Positions 17,870-26,792 of a stretch of DNA of 64,000 bases are shown in pieces. The stretch spans positions 186,001-250,000 of the forward strand of contig CALSRO010000006.1 of assembly GCA_943788775.1 (NCBI GenBank). The letters run 5' to 3'. How positions within the stretch are numbered: the first letter of the stretch is position 1; each line of letters begins with the position of its first letter. Under the pieces are notes generated by a model. The model saw only the letters and a list, made by a program, of their open reading frames with translations, was not told the DNA's origin and made no database searches. A program made the translations under genes and the position numbers. This DNA comes from an uncultured Flavobacteriales bacterium (GTDB taxonomy: Bacteria; Bacteroidota; Bacteroidia; Flavobacteriales_G; Salibacteraceae).

Positions 17870-18868
17870 CTATTTCTGAGCCATTCCATTGTTTAATAGT
17901 CCGCTAAAAACAGAAGCGTCTCCAGTTGATGGCAAAACCGCAATTTGAACTTTAGAGGCCAATTCTTTATTCACCATGTAATTGGCATATGCAGGGTTCT
18001 CCATACATAACTTCGCCATTTGCATATCCTGGCTAAAAACCAGTTCATCCATCTCCTTTTGCTTTTGAATAGCCAATTGATCAGAAGATTTTTGATTTTC
18101 GATCTCCAACTTCTTGAACTCACGTTGACGCTTCAGGTCAGCTTCTGCAAGTCTCTCCTGCTTTTGCGCCTGAGCCTCCGCCTGCAACTTTGAAACCTGC
18201 TTTTCTGTTTCTGCTTGAGCCAATCGATTCTGACGTATGCTTTTCTCTGTCTCCGCATTAATGTTCTGAACTTTCGCATTCATTTCTGCCTTAGCCATAG
18301 ATACCTTTCCATCCTCTTCTGCTTGTTGCTTGGCCGCAATACTCTTTTCTAGCTCAATAAGGCTTTGCTTTCTTATGCTTTCCAACTCTCTTTCTTGCAT
18401 GGCCAATTGCTCCATGGCCCCAGTGTAACTCAAAGGGAATTTTAAATCAGAAACGATTACCTCCTTGATTTCTATGCCCGGCTCACCCAACTGGGCGAGA
18501 AAGCTGTTCTTCACATCCAATATGAATTTGTGCCGTTGTGAGGTGAAAACAGAGTCTACATTCAAATATTGATTTGCAACGGTGTTTGCGATCTCCATTT
18601 CGCGAGAATTTAGCACAAGTGAATCAAACTGTTGAGGAGTTTCAAACTGACTTGAAAATGCCTCAAAATCCAATATCTTCCATCGAACAGATACATGAAG
18701 ATTTAGGGGCACTCCGTCTCCAAGACGAATTTCGTTGAGGAATGAATTGTAAACCATGTCATGGCTTACTTTTTCCGGAACCTTCGTTTTGTTTTTGCAA
18801 GAGTTTAAGGAAACTACTGAAAGTGAAACTAGAAGAAGTAAGACGCTTAGATTTTGATTTGTTTTCAT
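17870..18868 (-). CDS. SPFH/prohibitin-domain lipoprotein
   Basis: Lipid-anchored SPFH (band 7) protein of 332 residues. Signal peptide with lipobox SLNSC (Cys24). SPFH domain about residues 35-165: LNLHVSVRWKILDFEAF, EMEIANTVANQYLNV, IEIKEVIVSDLKFPLSYTGA. A long charged coiled coil (about 165-290) rich in Gln/Lys/Glu/Ala follows, then a hydrophobic-lean tail (VQIAVLPSTGDASVFSG). SPFH proteins usually have an N-terminal membrane helix or hairpin; anchoring by an acyl-Cys places this one in the periplasm or on the outer membrane. It probably oligomerises through SPFH and coiled coil. The function is not known. Confidence 0.85.
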   Translation of the reverse strand: MKTNQNLSVLLLLVSLSVVSLNSCKNKTKVPEKVSHDMVYNSFLNEIRLGDGVPLNLHVSVRWKILDFEAFSSQFETPQQFDSLVLNSREMEIANTVANQYLNVDSVFTSQRHKFILDVKNSFLAQLGEPGIEIKEVIVSDLKFPLSYTGAMEQLAMQERELESIRKQSLIELEKSIAAKQQAEEDGKVSMAKAEMNAKVQNINAETEKSIRQNRLAQAETEKQVSKLQAEAQAQKQERLAEADLKRQREFKKLEIENQKSSDQLAIQKQKEMDELVFSQDMQMAKLCMENPAYANYMVNKELASKVQIAVLPSTGDASVFSGLLNNGMAQK

Positions 18869-19035
18869 TTTACTGGGATTTAAATAATTGATTTTGATTG
18901 TTTTGATAGAGCGAATCTATCGTCATCAATCAGTCTAAACCCTGGGAGAAAAGCAATTGCTTGACCCTAGTTAGAATTCGTATGTCTTGGTCGAGAATTT
19001 GTAAAATGAAATATTGAGGCTATGAACAGGAGGAT

Positions 19036-20970
19036 TTAAACCCGTACACCAAAAACACAAACATCATCGATCTGTTCTAAATCGCCTCGCCACTTTTCGA
19101 ATGATGCCATGAGCATGTCGTGTTGCTCTTTCATTGACTTTTCAACTATATCAGCAAGTAGTTTTTTGAAATTCACACTTTTGAATTTCTTGCCCTGTTC
19201 GCCTCCAAATTGATCAGGATAGCCATCTGAATAGGAATAGATCATATCCCCTTTTTCAAGCTGCATTTCATGTTGTGTAAATGGTTTGCCAGCTCCAAAG
19301 GCTCCAATGGGCTGTTTGTCCGCTCGGATTTCTACCAAGCGATCCTCACTTACTCCATTTGATTTAACAACACAAAATGGGTTGTTAGCCCAGGACCACT
19401 TAATGAAATTGGTTTTTCTGTTCAGAGCATATAATGAGACGTCCATACCGTCTTTCACTTCCTCGTCTGATTTTTCAAATTCCTTGATAACCAGTTCGCG
19501 CGTCTTATTCAGAATCTGACCTGGTTCTCGCAATCCGAACTCCCGGACAGATCTATTTAGTCCATTATTGCAGATGACAGAAACCATCGCACCGGGCACA
19601 CCATGACCTGTGCAATCGGCAGCCGCAAAGAACACCCAATCTTCCACCATCTCAACCCAATAGAAATCCCCAGCCACTATGTCTTTTGGTTTGTAAAACA
19701 CGAAGCTTTCGGGAAGCGCATGCTTTAAAATTTTATTGGATGGTAGTATCGCCTTTTGAATCCGCTTAGCATATTTAATACTCGCTGTGATTTCTTGGTT
19801 CTTGTATTCTATCTCATCAAAGGCGTTTTTTAGCTCAGTGTTTCGAATTTCAAAAAGCTCTTTTTCTTTTTTTTCTTTTTCAGCTGCCAATGCTCGATTC
19901 TGTAACCGTTGCTTAAACAGAAAATAACCTATAATCATTAATATACCAAGGGCAGCAATTGCTCCGAATAAGGAACGCTGTTGAATGGTGTTTAATTCTA
20001 TTTCTGATTTGGCTTTTTGAAGTTCACTTTCCTTTTGAGCTATATCGAAGCGCGCATGCATATCGGAAAGAGCATTGGCGAGCTCATTCGTGTATAGCGA
20101 GTCTTCCATTTCATCCATCTCATAATATAATTCTAAGGCTTCTTTATAATCGCCTATTTGCTCTAATACACCTATTCGATCGTAAGTAGCTTGGATTTTA
20201 TGGTCAATGGACACGCCTTCCCTTGCGAGGTTTAAAAATACCTTAGACAGATCGTCTGCCATAGATAGGTTGCCCTGGTCCACATAAATAAAAATTAAAC
20301 TGTGCAAACAGATCATGCGAAGATGACTGGTTGTCTCCCTAGAAAGTAGGGACTCATATATGCTAATCGCTTTATCGTATTCGCTTTCGTTATAATAACG
20401 AATTGCCTTATCCACCATAAAAGACTCTGAAAGTGACGTGTCATTAATTGAATTAGCAATAACAATCGCGCTATCCATCAATTCGTGGCAACGATTCATG
20501 TCCCCGGTTTCCATTGCCATTAATGCCTTAGCCTTGAGGATATTACACCATATTTTTGGATATTGATCCTGTGTAATAGCTAATTTAGCTCGCAGAATAT
20601 ACTCATTGGATTGTTCTAATAATTCTAAATCCTTGTATAATCGAGAAATCTTCAGAAGAGCCATTGCCAATAAGTCATTTCTTGAATTCGCTTCAGCGAC
20701 AGAATTAGCTATGATCGCAAATTGCAAGGCACTGTCAGTCATCGATTTGAAGCGATACAAATCTGATATACCTAGATAGGCCATGAATTTAATAGAGTCG
20801 GATGCATTTGCATCCGACTCCTTAATAATATCCTGATAAATACTTAAGGATTGATCGGGATACTCTTTAGACAGCTCAATTGCCTCCAGAAACCTAGATT
20901 CAACCTGAGCAAGCGCATTTATCTGAAAAGTAACGCAAACAAGTGTGAGAAAAAGAAACCTGTGAATCAC
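19036..20970 (-). CDS. TPR-containing SpoIIE-family protein phosphatase
   Basis: Membrane-bound PP2C-type phosphatase of 644 residues. Signal peptide (FLFLTLVCVTFQINALA), periplasmic TPR region (about 25-320; YNESEYDKAISIYESLL, QIGDYKEALELYYEM), membrane helix (about 336-355), cytoplasmic coiled coil, then the SpoIIE domain (about 400-644) with metal-ligand motifs DIVAGDFYWVE, ADCTGHGVPGAMVS, YSYSDGYPDQFGG and QIDDVCVFGVRV. Such proteins typically dephosphorylate anti-sigma-factor antagonists in partner-switch pathways; no STAS or RsbW partner is in the window. It starts 9 bases after the lipoprotein gene at 20980, so the two likely share a transcript. Confidence 0.92.
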   Translation of the reverse strand: MIHRFLFLTLVCVTFQINALAQVESRFLEAIELSKEYPDQSLSIYQDIIKESDANASDSIKFMAYLGISDLYRFKSMTDSALQFAIIANSVAEANSRNDLLAMALLKISRLYKDLELLEQSNEYILRAKLAITQDQYPKIWCNILKAKALMAMETGDMNRCHELMDSAIVIANSINDTSLSESFMVDKAIRYYNESEYDKAISIYESLLSRETTSHLRMICLHSLIFIYVDQGNLSMADDLSKVFLNLAREGVSIDHKIQATYDRIGVLEQIGDYKEALELYYEMDEMEDSLYTNELANALSDMHARFDIAQKESELQKAKSEIELNTIQQRSLFGAIAALGILMIIGYFLFKQRLQNRALAAEKEKKEKELFEIRNTELKNAFDEIEYKNQEITASIKYAKRIQKAILPSNKILKHALPESFVFYKPKDIVAGDFYWVEMVEDWVFFAAADCTGHGVPGAMVSVICNNGLNRSVREFGLREPGQILNKTRELVIKEFEKSDEEVKDGMDVSLYALNRKTNFIKWSWANNPFCVVKSNGVSEDRLVEIRADKQPIGAFGAGKPFTQHEMQLEKGDMIYSYSDGYPDQFGGEQGKKFKSVNFKKLLADIVEKSMKEQHDMLMASFEKWRGDLEQIDDVCVFGVRV

Positions 20971-20979
20971 ACTTTAAGA

Positions 20980-21531
20980 TTACGGAGTAATAATATCACC
21001 GTCATATCCCATTAAACCTTTCTTTTTCCGCGCACCTAATGGACTTCCAACTCCACCACCAGGTAAATCAATTGTCAAATACACTGAATCAGGCGTTTGA
21101 GGATAAGCGTTTAAATCCAAAACACTTTTACCAAGAACGACTCCTTGGTTATTGATTTTTGGATCACTATTAATTTTTACTTTACCATGAAGGATCTGTG
21201 TACCTGGATCTTTACCTGGTTGAAGCGAATTATCAAATTCAACTTTTGAAAACTCCCAAGTTATATCAGTACTCTTCATTGGAGCGGATACATATACATC
21301 AACTTTCTTGGGATCCGCTGTCTCAGTAAAACCGAAATCCCAATCGCAGGTGGCGGTTTCGTCAGCTATATCCTCATTCGTGGAAATAAGATCTTCATGT
21401 GTGGACATATGATCTTCTAGAATTGCTGCAGAATCACATTCGACTGCCTGATCATTTTTCTGGCTGCCACCATCACAAGCGTTAAGACTGATAAAAAATG
21501 GCAATGCAAGAAGAGAAAAGAACTTTTTCAT
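20980..21531 (-). CDS. Lipoprotein of unknown function
   Basis: Predicted lipoprotein of 183 residues, Cys19 in SLNACDGG. A Ser/Asp/Glu-rich linker (about 25-60) precedes a beta-rich domain (KKVDVYVSAPMKSTDITWEF, VLGKSVLDLNAYP, VYLTIDLPGGGVGSPLGARK). No family recognised. First gene of the transcript that continues into the SpoIIE phosphatase, and it has a good upstream promoter; it may work with the periplasmic TPR domain of that phosphatase (inference). Confidence 0.7.
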   Translation of the reverse strand: MKKFFSLLALPFFISLNACDGGSQKNDQAVECDSAAILEDHMSTHEDLISTNEDIADETATCDWDFGFTETADPKKVDVYVSAPMKSTDITWEFSKVEFDNSLQPGKDPGTQILHGKVKINSDPKINNQGVVLGKSVLDLNAYPQTPDSVYLTIDLPGGGVGSPLGARKKKGLMGYDGDIITP

Positions 21532-21556
21532 GGATAGGAGGTTTTAAGGGTTTTGC

Positions 21557-21587
21557 TAAACGTAAAGGAAAATTTGCTTCCAGACAA
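21557..21587 (-). promoter_or_regulatory. Bacteroidota-type promoter for the lipoprotein/SpoIIE operon
   Basis: On the minus strand, TTG at 21587-21585 is followed after 20 bases by TACGTTTA at 21564-21557, seven of eight matches to TAnnTTTG (both ends of the consensus considered). The ATG at 21531 follows 25 bases later. Confidence 0.5.
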
Positions 21588-21651
21588 TTTCATTACCACA
21601 GTTGTTTTAAGTTATTGATTTATTGCATCTTGCAACTTAAATTCAAACCAA

Positions 21652-22434
21652 ATGAAACCCGGTGAATTCTATCTGATTAACGCATTTACAGGTGAAAATG
21701 CTCGAGGGAATCAGGCTTGTGTATTGATGCTAAAGGACATTTCTGATACTCAGAAGCTATTTCAAATAGCACAAAACTTCAACTTACCTGCTACCACCTT
21801 TCTTTGCGAACGAAATGATGGTTATGATGTGCGTTGGTTCGCACCTGAGGCCGAAATTGGTCTTTGTGGACATGGAACCATAGCAGCTACTTGGGTGTTG
21901 AAGAAACATTCCAACATTATAACAGGTCCAATTCGGTTTCATTATGCAACTGGTTCGTTATTCGGAGATCAATATGAAAGTGGCGTTCGAATTGAGGGGA
22001 AAGCTATTTATAGTATTGAATCTGAAATTCCAGAATACGTTCAGAGAGGTTTTCAAGGTAGAGTAAAGTCCTATTTCAAAAATGACAATAAGGATATTGT
22101 CTTGCTAGATTGTGAAGAATCTGTAATTGAAATGAAACCAAATTGGAACGCGTTGAGAGAGTCAAAAGCTTTTGGTTGCGTGATCACCGCAGACTCAAAA
22201 AAATATGACTTCGTTTCGAGGACCATATTGCCGCATATTAACTTTCTTGAAGATCAAGCCACAGGAAGTTCACATATGCTTCTCACCCCATTTTGGAGCG
22301 AAAGACTTGCGAAGTCAAAGATGCACGCATATCAAGCAAGCAATAGAGGAGGAGTGATGCATTGCTTAATTGCGGACGACAAAGTATCACTGGTGGGTGA
22401 ATGCCAAGTTTTTGGACACGGATCGCTTATCTAA
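21652..22434 (+). CDS. PhzF-family isomerase/epimerase-like protein
   Basis: PhzF fold protein of 260 residues, related to phenazine-pathway isomerase and diaminopimelate epimerase. Motifs: NAFTGENARGNQACVLML at the start, FNLPATTFLCE carrying the conserved Glu, VRWFAPEAEIGLCGHGTIA, and FLEDQATGSSHMLLTPFW. No phenazine genes are nearby, so the name reflects fold only; the substrate is unknown. The permease gene starts 24 bases downstream. Confidence 0.9.
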   Translation: MKPGEFYLINAFTGENARGNQACVLMLKDISDTQKLFQIAQNFNLPATTFLCERNDGYDVRWFAPEAEIGLCGHGTIAATWVLKKHSNIITGPIRFHYATGSLFGDQYESGVRIEGKAIYSIESEIPEYVQRGFQGRVKSYFKNDNKDIVLLDCEESVIEMKPNWNALRESKAFGCVITADSKKYDFVSRTILPHINFLEDQATGSSHMLLTPFWSERLAKSKMHAYQASNRGGVMHCLIADDKVSLVGECQVFGHGSLI

Positions 22435-22458
22435 TTTATCATTGGTTAATATTGAACT

Positions 22459-23529
22459 ATGATCTCAGAAAAACCTATTGATTTTGATCGCTTCATTCGT
22501 TGGTTAATTACTGGCGGTATTATCGTCATAACATATTTTGCTCTAACAAAACTAAGCGGAGTGTTATTACCCTTTTTATTAGCATGGTTAACGGCCTACA
22601 TATTAGACCCCGCAGTTGTTTTTATTCAGCGATTGATCAAGAAAAGGGTGTTAGCAGTATTTATCTTGTTTCTTGTGTTACTAGCATTTGGTGCAGTTTT
22701 GATTCTATTATTCGTTCCAATTGTAGCTGAGGAGTTTCGGCATTTATACTTTCTGATAGACGCTCAATTAAATACCATTCAATGGCCAGCATGGATTCCA
22801 AAAGACATCGTCTTGAAAGCTCAATCATATATATCCTCAATTGATTATAAATCATTGCTTCAACAGGATGGAATATCAGATAAGTTGTTCGGAGTGGCGA
22901 AGGGAGTTTGGAATACGGTAAGTGGGGTATATGGCATTGTGGGCGCGTTGTTCGGTATCGTTACCTTTTTACTTTATCTAGTCTTTTTAATGTTGGACTT
23001 TGAATCGCTAAGTGAAGGCGGGAAGGATTATATCCCAGCAAAGAATAAAGCCTTCGTTGAGCAGTTAGCAAAGGATATCGAAGATCAGATGAATGGCTAT
23101 TTCAGAGCACAAACAAAGATTGTATTGGTTGTTGCGATCCTTTTTGCCATTGGTTTCAAAATCATTGGATTACCCTTTGCGATAATGCTCGGTCTTTTGG
23201 TAGGATTCTTAAATTTCATACCATACATGCAATTGGTTGGAATCTTGCCAGCACTTGGATTGGCTGCGATCAGTTCTTTAGAGACAGGAGGCTCTGCTTG
23301 GTTAGCAATGACATTGGTACTTATAGTTTTTGCTGTAATTCAATTGATTCAAGAGGTATTCTTGACTCCACGGTTTATGGGTGGATTCAGCGGTCTGCAT
23401 CCTGCAATAATTCTATTATCTCTAAGCGTTTGGGGAGCATTGTTAGGAATGATAGGGTTAATCATTGCGATTCCAATAACTGCGATAATAATCAGTTATT
23501 ACAGTCGGATCGTTATGCGCAACAATTGA
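22459..23529 (+). CDS. AI-2E-family transporter (PerM/YdiK-like permease)
   Basis: Integral membrane protein of 356 residues with about seven or eight helices: the N-terminal pair (GGIIVITYFALTKLSGVLLP; VFILFLVLLAFGAVLILLF), a central amphipathic part (about 95-150), and the family core GLPFAIMLGLLVGFLNFIPY with the C-terminal FMGGFSGLHPAIILLSLSVW. The family includes a suspected AI-2 exporter and sodium/proton antiporters, so the substrate cannot be assigned. Follows phzF closely, probably as one operon. Confidence 0.92.
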   Translation: MISEKPIDFDRFIRWLITGGIIVITYFALTKLSGVLLPFLLAWLTAYILDPAVVFIQRLIKKRVLAVFILFLVLLAFGAVLILLFVPIVAEEFRHLYFLIDAQLNTIQWPAWIPKDIVLKAQSYISSIDYKSLLQQDGISDKLFGVAKGVWNTVSGVYGIVGALFGIVTFLLYLVFLMLDFESLSEGGKDYIPAKNKAFVEQLAKDIEDQMNGYFRAQTKIVLVVAILFAIGFKIIGLPFAIMLGLLVGFLNFIPYMQLVGILPALGLAAISSLETGGSAWLAMTLVLIVFAVIQLIQEVFLTPRFMGGFSGLHPAIILLSLSVWGALLGMIGLIIAIPITAIIISYYSRIVMRNN

Positions 23530-23605
23530 ATTCGAAATTAATTTCACTTGCATGCAAGGTTAAACGTCCATAATGCATCATGAGCAAAAGTGAAGAACTC
23601 GATCT

Positions 23606-24157
23606 ATGGATAAGCAGCAACTGATAGAAGGTTGTTGTAAACAGGATATTCGAAGTCAAAAGGCTTTGTATGACTGGTTGCACCCTCAAATGTTGGGTGT
23701 TTGCATGCGCTATGCCTCAGATCGGGATCAAGCTCAAGATATGTTGCAAGAAGGATTCATCAAGGTTTATAATAAAATCGACACCTACAAAGTTGTGGGC
23801 GCATTTGAAGGCTGGGTGCGTAGAGTTGTTGTCAACTCTGCATTGGAGTTTTTGAGAAGTCAGAAAAACAATTCGAATGTTTCGTTTGAGGATGAATCAA
23901 TTATGGTGGTGGATCATCGTGCCAATGCTCAAGATGAACTGCAGGCACAAGACATTCTCAAGACAATCCAAAGCCTACCAACTGGATACCGAATGGTGTT
24001 TAATTTATTTGCTATTGAGGGGTATTCACATGAGGAAATTGCCAAAGAACTAGGGATTTCGGTGAACACTTCATATTCACAATATCACAGAGCTAAGGCC
24101 TTATTGCAGAAAATCATTGAATCAGAAAAAAAAACGGTAGTTAAGACCGCTGTGTAA
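23606..24157 (+). CDS. ECF-type RNA polymerase sigma factor
   Basis: Sigma-70 family, extracytoplasmic-function group, 183 residues. Region 2: MRYASDRDQAQDMLQEGFIKVYNKI. Region 4: LPTGYRMVFNLFAIEGYSHEEIAKELGISVNTSYSQYHRAKALL. The next gene begins inside its stop codon (TAATG), and encodes a membrane protein with an anti-sigma-like N-terminus; the four genes 23606-27550 look like one envelope-stress-type operon. Confidence 0.95.
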   Translation: MDKQQLIEGCCKQDIRSQKALYDWLHPQMLGVCMRYASDRDQAQDMLQEGFIKVYNKIDTYKVVGAFEGWVRRVVVNSALEFLRSQKNNSNVSFEDESIMVVDHRANAQDELQAQDILKTIQSLPTGYRMVFNLFAIEGYSHEEIAKELGISVNTSYSQYHRAKALLQKIIESEKKTVVKTAV

Positions 24158-25437
24158 TGGGAGATTTAAATCAAAATAACGACTCTTTTGAAGCAGGAAT
24201 GCAGGGTATGTTCTCTGGACTGGAGCAAACGGCAGATGCACATGTCTGGAATAATATCGAAGCCGCACTTCAACAAAAGAGTAATCGAATAATTGCTTGG
24301 TGGTGGGGTGGTGCGGCAGCCGCAGTTTTGGGGGCTGTACTTTCTGTTTCGCTATTCAATGGTGGACCGTATTACGAACCCCGAATTTCAAATTACAAGT
24401 CCATCAATGATCTAGACTATAATGCTTGTCCCGATTCCTCGGTGCTAGAATGGTCCAATAATCCGTCCGATAACACTCGCGAACATGTTGATCAAATTGA
24501 ACCATCATCAATTCACGAATCTAACATAGATCCTATTAGCCAGATTGCAGTGAATACAATTACGGATCATCTTCCGCGAGTAGTAGATTCTAAAGAAGGA
24601 CAGAAAGATAAGGTCATGAAAACATCATTCACTGATAGTCCAGAATCAATCGACAAAATGTCCATAGCGGGAATTGAACTAGCTTGGAATGCAGATAGCT
24701 TAATACCTAGAGATGAGCAAATTATCAAGGTATATGATGAAGATGAAATAGATTGGCAAGATTGGGATGAAAAAGACTATTCAGATTGGGGGATCGCGGC
24801 CAATTTGGGTTCTTCCAATTCGAGTGAACAATCAACCTCAACTTTCGGCTATCAATCCGAAGGATTAACAACACAAGATAATTCAATGGCATTCGGAATG
24901 TCAGATCAACGATCAATCCTTCAAGAGCTGACATATTTATCACCATTTGTGGTCGGAGTAAGAGGAAATTGGCGGTTTGCAAAGAGATGGAGCATAGAAT
25001 CAGGACTTTCTTACTCACTATTACCAACGGTTGGTGAGTCTTTTACTAATGGTGATAAAAGGATAAATAGATACAACGATCATTTCATAGGCGTTCCGAT
25101 CTTGGTTAATTTTAATGTAATCGACAGAAAACGATTTGCACTTTATAACTCACAAGGAGCATTGATCGAAAAGGGTATTGCATCGCGTAATACAATCACA
25201 ACCTATCAAGGTAGCGAAGTAGAGTCTAAACAAATATCAAAAGAACCCACACAAGGGTGGCAAATTGGGGCGTCAGTAGGTGTAGGTGCTCAATATAAAA
25301 TCAATGAAACATGGAGTTTGTTCGTAGAACCGCGGGTAACCAGCTGGTTATTAAATATCAACGTTCAGGACAACATTCGAAACAGGCAAGCTATTTGGCC
25401 AACGATAGACCTCGGTGTACGTCTTAATCTTGATTAA
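24157..25437 (+). CDS. Anti-sigma-like membrane protein with C-terminal beta-barrel domain
   Basis: 426-residue protein in three parts. The N-terminal cytoplasmic segment (1-45) has the pattern DAHVWNNIEAALQQK found next to ECF sigma genes in Bacteroidota. One membrane helix follows (about 47-68, WWWGGAAAAVLGAVLSVSLF). A low-complexity Asp/Ser-rich linker (about 75-255) leads to a C-terminal beta-rich domain resembling a small outer-membrane barrel (FVVGVRGNWRFAKRWSIESG, GWQIGASVGVGAQYKINETW, SLFVEPRVTSWLLN, TIDLGVRLNLD). It plausibly holds the sigma factor until an envelope signal arrives; this role is inferred from position and the N-terminal motif. Confidence 0.75.
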   Translation: MGDLNQNNDSFEAGMQGMFSGLEQTADAHVWNNIEAALQQKSNRIIAWWWGGAAAAVLGAVLSVSLFNGGPYYEPRISNYKSINDLDYNACPDSSVLEWSNNPSDNTREHVDQIEPSSIHESNIDPISQIAVNTITDHLPRVVDSKEGQKDKVMKTSFTDSPESIDKMSIAGIELAWNADSLIPRDEQIIKVYDEDEIDWQDWDEKDYSDWGIAANLGSSNSSEQSTSTFGYQSEGLTTQDNSMAFGMSDQRSILQELTYLSPFVVGVRGNWRFAKRWSIESGLSYSLLPTVGESFTNGDKRINRYNDHFIGVPILVNFNVIDRKRFALYNSQGALIEKGIASRNTITTYQGSEVESKQISKEPTQGWQIGASVGVGAQYKINETWSLFVEPRVTSWLLNINVQDNIRNRQAIWPTIDLGVRLNLD

Positions 25438-25505
25438 TTTCAAACTCGGTGCAAGGTATTCAGTGCAATTCGCATCTACAATAAAACATCATTACAATAA
25501 TTCAA

Positions 25506-26792
25506 ATGAACCGTATTTCACTTTCCACTTGTGTCCTTTTTTGTTTTGCATTGACAGCGTGTCAGGACAAGCATATTGAGGAAATCACCTATACCGCCAA
25601 CGTCCCTGTTTACAGCACCCAAGAGCAGCTGAATGAATTGATTATAAGCAAGTCATCCAAGCCACTGGAAAGCCCGGGAAAAATTCACATAAACGGCAAC
25701 AGGTTATTTATTGTTGATCGATTTAAGGGAATTCATGTCGTTGACAATTCGAATCCATCCAGTCCGGATAATATGGCATATATCAATGTTCCTGGCATTA
25801 TAGACATTGCTTCAAGAGGAAATATATTATATGTGGATAGTTACGATGACCTACTAGCCATTGATATTTCAGATATCCAAAACATCAAGGTAATTGATCG
25901 TGATGAAGACGTATTCATTCCGATTTTACCTCCTACTGACAATGAATACCCATTAGCAGATATTGATCCTGCACAAGGTGTTGTAGTGGGGTGGACCGTC
26001 GAGCAAATCACCGAAAAACGAGAAGTGGACCAATGGAACAACGGTTGGGGATGGGGAGTCCAAGAAGACTTTAGCACAGGAGGTGGAAGAAATGATGGAG
26101 GAATCGTACCCTTAAGCTCTCCGACAATTAACAATGGTATTAGTGGGTCAATGGCTCGTTTTACAACTCATGGTTCAGCGTTGTATGCTCTGAATGAATC
26201 GGAATTACAGACATATAACCTGGCAGATATAACAAACCCAACATTCACATCCTCCGTGAGTATTAATAGAGTGGTGGAGACTATTTTTCCAATGGATGGT
26301 ATGTTGTTTATTGGAACAACAACAGGTATGGCCATTTACGGACTGGAAAACCCTTTGAATCCAACATTTGTGTCTGACTTTAATCATGTGACCAGTTGTG
26401 ATCCAGTCGTAGTAGAAAACGACATCGCATATGTTACACTGCGAACGGGAAGTAACTGTGGTGGATGGGTTAATCAATTGGACGTCCTAGACATCAGTAA
26501 CATCAGTTCCCCCAATCTGATCGCCAGTTATGAAATGACGAATCCTCATGGCCTAGGAATCGATGATGATGTGCTATTTATTTGTGATGGTAGCGATGGA
26601 TTAAAGATCTATGATGCTACAGATAAATGGAATATTACTGGAAATCAAATTGCACACTTCGCTGATATACAGGCTTATGATGTGATACCGCTAGAGCAAA
26701 TATTACTTATGATAGGAGAGGATGGTTTCTTTCAATACGATTATTCTGATCTTCAAAACATTCAACTGATCAGTCAAATACCTGTTCAATAA
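25506..26792 (+). CDS. LVIVD-repeat lipoprotein
   Basis: Lipoprotein of 428 residues (Cys19 in FALTACQD) built of LVIVD-type beta-propeller repeats: NRLFIVDRFKGIHVVDNSNP, NILYVDSYDDLLAIDISD, ALYALNESELQTYNLADI, MLFIGTTTGMAIYGLENP, IAYVTLRTG, VLFICDGSDGLKIYDATD. A Gly/Trp-rich loop (about 175-200) interrupts the propeller. Likely located at the outer membrane; binding partner unknown. Member of the ECF sigma operon, joined to the next gene by a 1-base stop/start overlap. Confidence 0.85.
   Translation: MNRISLSTCVLFCFALTACQDKHIEEITYTANVPVYSTQEQLNELIISKSSKPLESPGKIHINGNRLFIVDRFKGIHVVDNSNPSSPDNMAYINVPGIIDIASRGNILYVDSYDDLLAIDISDIQNIKVIDRDEDVFIPILPPTDNEYPLADIDPAQGVVVGWTVEQITEKREVDQWNNGWGWGVQEDFSTGGGRNDGGIVPLSSPTINNGISGSMARFTTHGSALYALNESELQTYNLADITNPTFTSSVSINRVVETIFPMDGMLFIGTTTGMAIYGLENPLNPTFVSDFNHVTSCDPVVVENDIAYVTLRTGSNCGGWVNQLDVLDISNISSPNLIASYEMTNPHGLGIDDDVLFICDGSDGLKIYDATDKWNITGNQIAHFADIQAYDVIPLEQILLMIGEDGFFQYDYSDLQNIQLISQIPVQ

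Noticed and set aside
21652..22434. Phenazine biosynthesis locus
   Set aside because: Only a PhzF-fold gene is present; no other phz gene is nearby, and PhzF-like proteins occur widely with other roles.
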